From Candidatus Nanohalarchaeota archaeon (lineage in GTDB: Archaea > EX4484-52 > B79-G9), in assembly GCA_017610545.1 (NCBI GenBank), contig JAFCBV010000023.1:1-8266 (forward strand): a stretch of 8,266 bases of DNA, written 5' to 3'. Of the stretch, positions 7,282-8,266 are shown one piece after another. Every line of letters starts with the position of its first letter. Position 1 is the stretch's first letter. The notes below the pieces were generated by a model. The model was not told where the DNA came from and made no database searches. It saw only the letters and a program-made list of their open reading frames with translations. The position numbers and the translations under genes were made by a program.

Positions 7282-7290
7282 TATTTATTC

Positions 7291-8148
7291 ATGGATATTT
7301 CTCATGGCATCATTTTTGGCATCATCGCGATGATTGGTTGGGGTGCTGCTGACTTTTTTGCTGCAATTGCTGTTCGAAAAGCAGGAACATTCACTGTGTA
7401 CTTATGGAGCGCACTATTGAGTGTGCTGTTTTTCCTGCCTCTTGCGCCTTTTTTCGGAATACCGGTCCTTTCGTGGACTGCGGTTGCCCTGCTTCTTTTT
7501 GCAAGTATGTTGTCTATGATATCATGGCTTGCATTCTACAAGGGATTTCAGGTTGGAAAGGTTTCTGTAGTTAGCCCCATAGCTCTTTCATGGCCTGCAA
7601 TCACGGTCATTCTGAGTATAACTCTTCTTAAAGAGTCTTTGACATTCATTCAGGCATCGGGGGTTGTACTTGCAATCGCCGGAGGTGTCATGGCGTCCTT
7701 TCGGCTAAGCGACCTTGGAAAACTGAATTTTTCAAGCCCGTCAAGCGGGGTGAAATACGCCCTGATTGCGGCTCTTGGGTGGGGAATTTACTTTATCCCT
7801 GTAGATGTTCTTGTTGAAGCGTATGGGTGGTTCATTCCGCTCTTTTTCATACATGCAATTTCTGCGGGCTACATTTTGGCATATTCCCGGGCAACGCGGC
7901 GCAATATGCAGTTTCCAATGGGGCTTGGAAAGCTCCTGTTGATTATTGCAGGCCTTAATGTTTTTGCATACATGAGTTATGGACTGGGTATCACATCAGA
8001 GCATACAGCAGTGGTCGCGCCAATCATTGCCGCAGCCCCGGCAGTCACGATTCTTCTTGCGAGAAAATACTTTAACGAGGCGCTTGAGATTAACCAGAAA
8101 GCAGGGATTCTGTCTATTTTGCTTGGATTGGTCCTGCTTTCGGTGTGA
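7291..8148 (+). CDS. EamA-type (drug/metabolite transporter superfamily) membrane protein
   Basis: Likely inner-membrane metabolite exporter or permease with about ten helices; the substrate is unknown. Its 285 residues contain two related halves. The end of each half has the same layout: AFYKGFQVGKVSVVSPIALSWPAITV... with KESLTFIQASGVVLAIAGG (81-133), and YMSYGLGITSEHTAVVAPII...AAPAVTI with NEALEINQKAGILSILLGL (227-280). The conserved Glu after the penultimate helix (E115, E263) and the Gly-rich last helix are typical of EamA domains. GWGAADFFA (16-24) and GWGIYFIP (163-170) begin the halves. The gene starts 9 bases after atpD without a visible ribosome site, so it is probably read on the same transcript. 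It has no known role in ATP synthesis. Its codon use is mixed but not like the foreign ORF (all four Gln are CAG). Confidence 0.88.
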   Translation: MDISHGIIFGIIAMIGWGAADFFAAIAVRKAGTFTVYLWSALLSVLFFLPLAPFFGIPVLSWTAVALLLFASMLSMISWLAFYKGFQVGKVSVVSPIALSWPAITVILSITLLKESLTFIQASGVVLAIAGGVMASFRLSDLGKLNFSSPSSGVKYALIAALGWGIYFIPVDVLVEAYGWFIPLFFIHAISAGYILAYSRATRRNMQFPMGLGKLLLIIAGLNVFAYMSYGLGITSEHTAVVAPIIAAAPAVTILLARKYFNEALEINQKAGILSILLGLVLLSV

Positions 8149-8154
8149 TTTTTT
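8149..8154 (+). terminator. Possible oligo-T terminator after the transporter gene
   Basis: Six T residues follow the stop codon directly, without a hairpin. Archaeal RNA polymerase can stop at T-rich tracts, and this is at the end of the visible gene series. The same bases continue as TTTATAAT, which could instead be a TATA box for a gene to the right. Confidence 0.3.
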
Positions 8155-8177
8155 ATAATGTATTCGCAGGCATCTCT

Positions 8178-8216
8178 GTAATATCGTTTACACGGCATTT
8201 GATATTACTAATATCG
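8178..8216 (+). promoter_or_regulatory. Operator-like palindrome with an additional half-site
   Basis: GATATTACTAATATC at 8201-8215 is a perfect 7+1+7 palindrome. A further half-site TAATATC lies at 8179-8185, and the 8-base TAATATCG occurs at both 8179-8186 and 8209-8216. As RNA, 8178-8185 can also pair with 8201-8208 over eight bases with a 15-base loop. Placement just before an ATG at 8219 suits a binding site for a dimeric regulator of a gene to the right, but no regulator is identified and A+T-rich palindromes can occur by chance. Confidence 0.4.
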
Positions 8217-8218
8217 GC

Positions 8219-8266
8219 ATGGATGTGGGTGAGGCCATCGGGACAGGACACCTGGGCGTGCCGGTA
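8219..8266 (+). CDS. Possible start of a further gene (cut by the window edge)
   Basis: ATG at 8219 opens 16 codons to the window end (M-D-V-G-E-A-I-G-T-G-H-L-G-V-P-V). The stretch is more G+C-rich than the bases before it, and many codons begin with G, as is common in real genes. There is no ribosome site; a leaderless start or the palindrome upstream could explain regulation. The opposite strand is also open here (a frame ending at 8153), so a convergent gene is an alternative. Too short to identify. Confidence 0.2.
   Translation, partial: MDVGEAIGTGHLGVPV

Overview
This window is archaeal. It carries most of an A1A0-type (archaeal/V-like) ATP synthase operon on the + strand in the order I(partial)-K-E-C-F-A-B-(unknown ORF)-D, followed by a drug/metabolite-transporter family gene. 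The I-K-E-C-F-A-B-D order is the euryarchaeal-type arrangement. The long catalytic A subunit with its non-homologous insert, the B subunit with GLPHNEIA in place of a P-loop, and the 2-helix proteolipid all fit an archaeal enzyme. Shine-Dalgarno-like sites (GGAGG, GGTG, GGGGTG) precede several cistrons. I cannot name a lineage below domain from this sequence; base composition is moderate, with roughly half G+C in atpA, atpB and atpD.

Layout: 1-600 is the C-terminal part of membrane stator subunit I. 637-858 is the 73-residue rotor proteolipid K. 859-957 is a 99-base spacer with direct repeats, a long potential hairpin and a TATA-like loop. 958-2925 is the peripheral stalk subunit E, central collar subunit C and regulatory/central stalk subunit F. 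2949-6117 is the catalytic head (A and B). 6119-6646 is an unrecognised 175-residue protein placed between atpB and atpD, with codon use clearly unlike its neighbours. 6667-7281 is central stalk subunit D. 7291-8148 is an EamA-type ten-helix transporter. The last 118 bases hold an oligo-T tract, a 15-base palindrome with an extra half-site, and possibly the first codons of another gene.

How the genes work together: ions cross between the I subunit and the K ring in the membrane. Rotation is passed through C, F and D to the A3B3 head, where ATP is made or hydrolysed. E (with the G/H subunit, not found in this window and perhaps upstream of I) holds the head still. The main surprises are the foreign-looking ORF inside this otherwise tight operon, the structured K-E spacer, a natural Ser-to-Ala change in the A-subunit P-loop, a second carboxylate in the proteolipid, an in-frame 33-base repeat unit in atpE, and the operator-like palindrome near the right edge. 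No tRNA, rRNA, CRISPR array, insertion sequence or intein was seen.
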